DNA from: Acanthaster planci
Lineage: Eukaryota > Echinodermata > Asteroidea > Valvatida > Acanthasteridae
Direction: 5' to 3'
Length of the DNA stretch: 64,000 nt
Assembly (NCBI RefSeq): GCF_001949145.1
Contig: NW_019091411.1
Coordinates: forward strand, 414,279-478,278
The notes beneath the pieces were generated by a model. It made no database searches and had not been told where the DNA came from. It saw only the letters and a list, made by a program, of their open reading frames with translations. The translations under genes and the position numbers were made by a program. This document shows positions 63,134 to 64,000 of the stretch, piece by piece. Numbering within the stretch: the stretch's first letter is position 1; every line of letters starts with the position of its first letter.

Positions 63134-64000
63134 GTAAGTACCTGGTATATGACCCAGTTGTCTTGCTCAGTCTTATATAACTAATTAATGGAAAACAATT
63201 TCTTATGATTTGTTCATGGCATTTGTTTTGATGTGTTTTGCTTTCAGTTTTTGTCGGACAAGGTTAGACAGAATCTTTCAAATGAGGGCATTGTTTAAGA
63301 GAATGCTTGGTAGACAGCACTGAATCCGTGAACAACCAGAGGAGAAGTTAAGGCTAAACCAAAAAATTAAAAAACCCCAATTACTGCTTTATTGGGATTC
63401 TCTGGCAGACAAAACTGGTTGCATGGCAAGTAGTCTTCCATACTACTATGTTGGTATAGCAACCAAGTAAGCTGTCTCTTATGAAACACACAACAGCTTG
63501 TAAATCAAAGACATCCTTCGAAAAAAAAATGGTGGTATAAATTCCCATTTCTTTGTTCATCAATATGGTTTATATTACATGTATCTTTAACTTATCAGTT
63601 TGATCACCTGTTTCTGAGCTGTTTGTCATTTTATTGGAGAAATATTCATTACTTCATAGCTTGCCCCCACATCCTTTGCTTGCTGTGGTTGCATGGAAGC
63701 AATTGCTCTTGAAGTAATCTGTGGCAGTTTCCCGTGGGAGATACAACCTCATCTACACGGTGCCAAGGAAAAAAACCCATTTAAATGCTAAGGAGATGTG
63801 GTGCATTAATAATCAATGGTGCATGGTTCAAGTGGCAGTGCAGATGGTGTTGCCAGGGAGATGCCACAACGTGACCGCCGTTGCACGTGAACTACCAAGT
63901 CTGCGTGCCAGCAAGTCTCATGTCAAGACGGGCTTTTGTGGAGTGGTTTAAAACCCGAGTGAGCAAAGCTGCTCGAGTGCAGTTTGTCCAAGTACGTTAA
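63134..64000. other. CLOCK intron continuing past the window edge
   Basis: No segment encodes the expected continuation of PAS-B (the family's GKGKSCYYRFLTKGQQWIW region), so the next exon lies outside. Confidence 0.7.

Noticed and set aside
63721-63951. Plus-strand frame near the right edge as the next CLOCK exon
   Set aside because: Its sequence has no resemblance to PAS-B (no YYRFLTKG or QWIW-like strand).

Overview
This is eukaryotic genomic DNA, almost certainly from an invertebrate animal. It is AT-rich, and its genes are split into short exons by introns of 0.15 to 4.4 kb with standard GT-AG boundaries. It is full of degraded transposons, satellites and a recurrent ACATGTACATGT palindrome. 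The protein similarities and the CTCF-like motif suggest a marine deuterostome such as an echinoderm or relative, but that is an inference. There are no operons, CRISPR arrays or prokaryotic features.

Two genes are firmly identified, arranged head to head. (1) On the minus strand, 37606 down to about 24.8 kb, is cytosolic histidyl-tRNA synthetase (HARS). I reconstructed eleven coding exons totalling 1470 nt (490 codons) in continuous phase, from an ATG with an in-frame upstream stop to the C-terminal anticodon-binding domain. Only the last ~10-20 codons are unresolved. (2) On the plus strand, from 51366 through the right edge, is the 5' half of a CLOCK/NPAS2-type bHLH-PAS circadian transcription factor. 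Six coding exons give 292 residues covering bHLH, PAS-A and the start of PAS-B; the rest lies beyond the window. The 13.8 kb between the two start codons should hold the HARS promoter and the CLOCK promoter and 5' UTR exon(s).

Layout: 1-13.7 kb, no recognised gene; an eroded ~2.8 kb inverted-repeat transposon (3276-6055), a 50-bp hairpin beside it, and a 398-bp MITE. At 13.7 kb (minus), a candidate terminal exon with an ankyrin-repeat motif. 14-24.8 kb, mostly intergenic, with a repeated TGTACGTCCGACACC motif, a 60-66 bp satellite, a large imperfect palindrome and one unidentified 171-codon ORF. 24.8-37.6 kb, HARS. 37.7-38.0 kb, an array of CTCF-like motifs just upstream of HARS. 38-51.3 kb, the intergenic or CLOCK 5' region, with a 387-bp direct repeat and a fold-back element flanked by 14-bp direct repeats. 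51.3-64 kb, CLOCK, with a tRNA-derived SINE, a duplicated intron segment, a near-identical 252-bp tandem duplication and a ~175-bp repeat array in its introns.

The strongest unexpected observations are: a 21-bp minisatellite in HARS intron 7 whose units run in exact register into the exon 7 splice donor and repeat a donor-like GACAAG/GTAC junction; the 48.2-48.5 kb hairpin element with target-site-like direct repeats; and the CTCF-like motif array between HARS and CLOCK.
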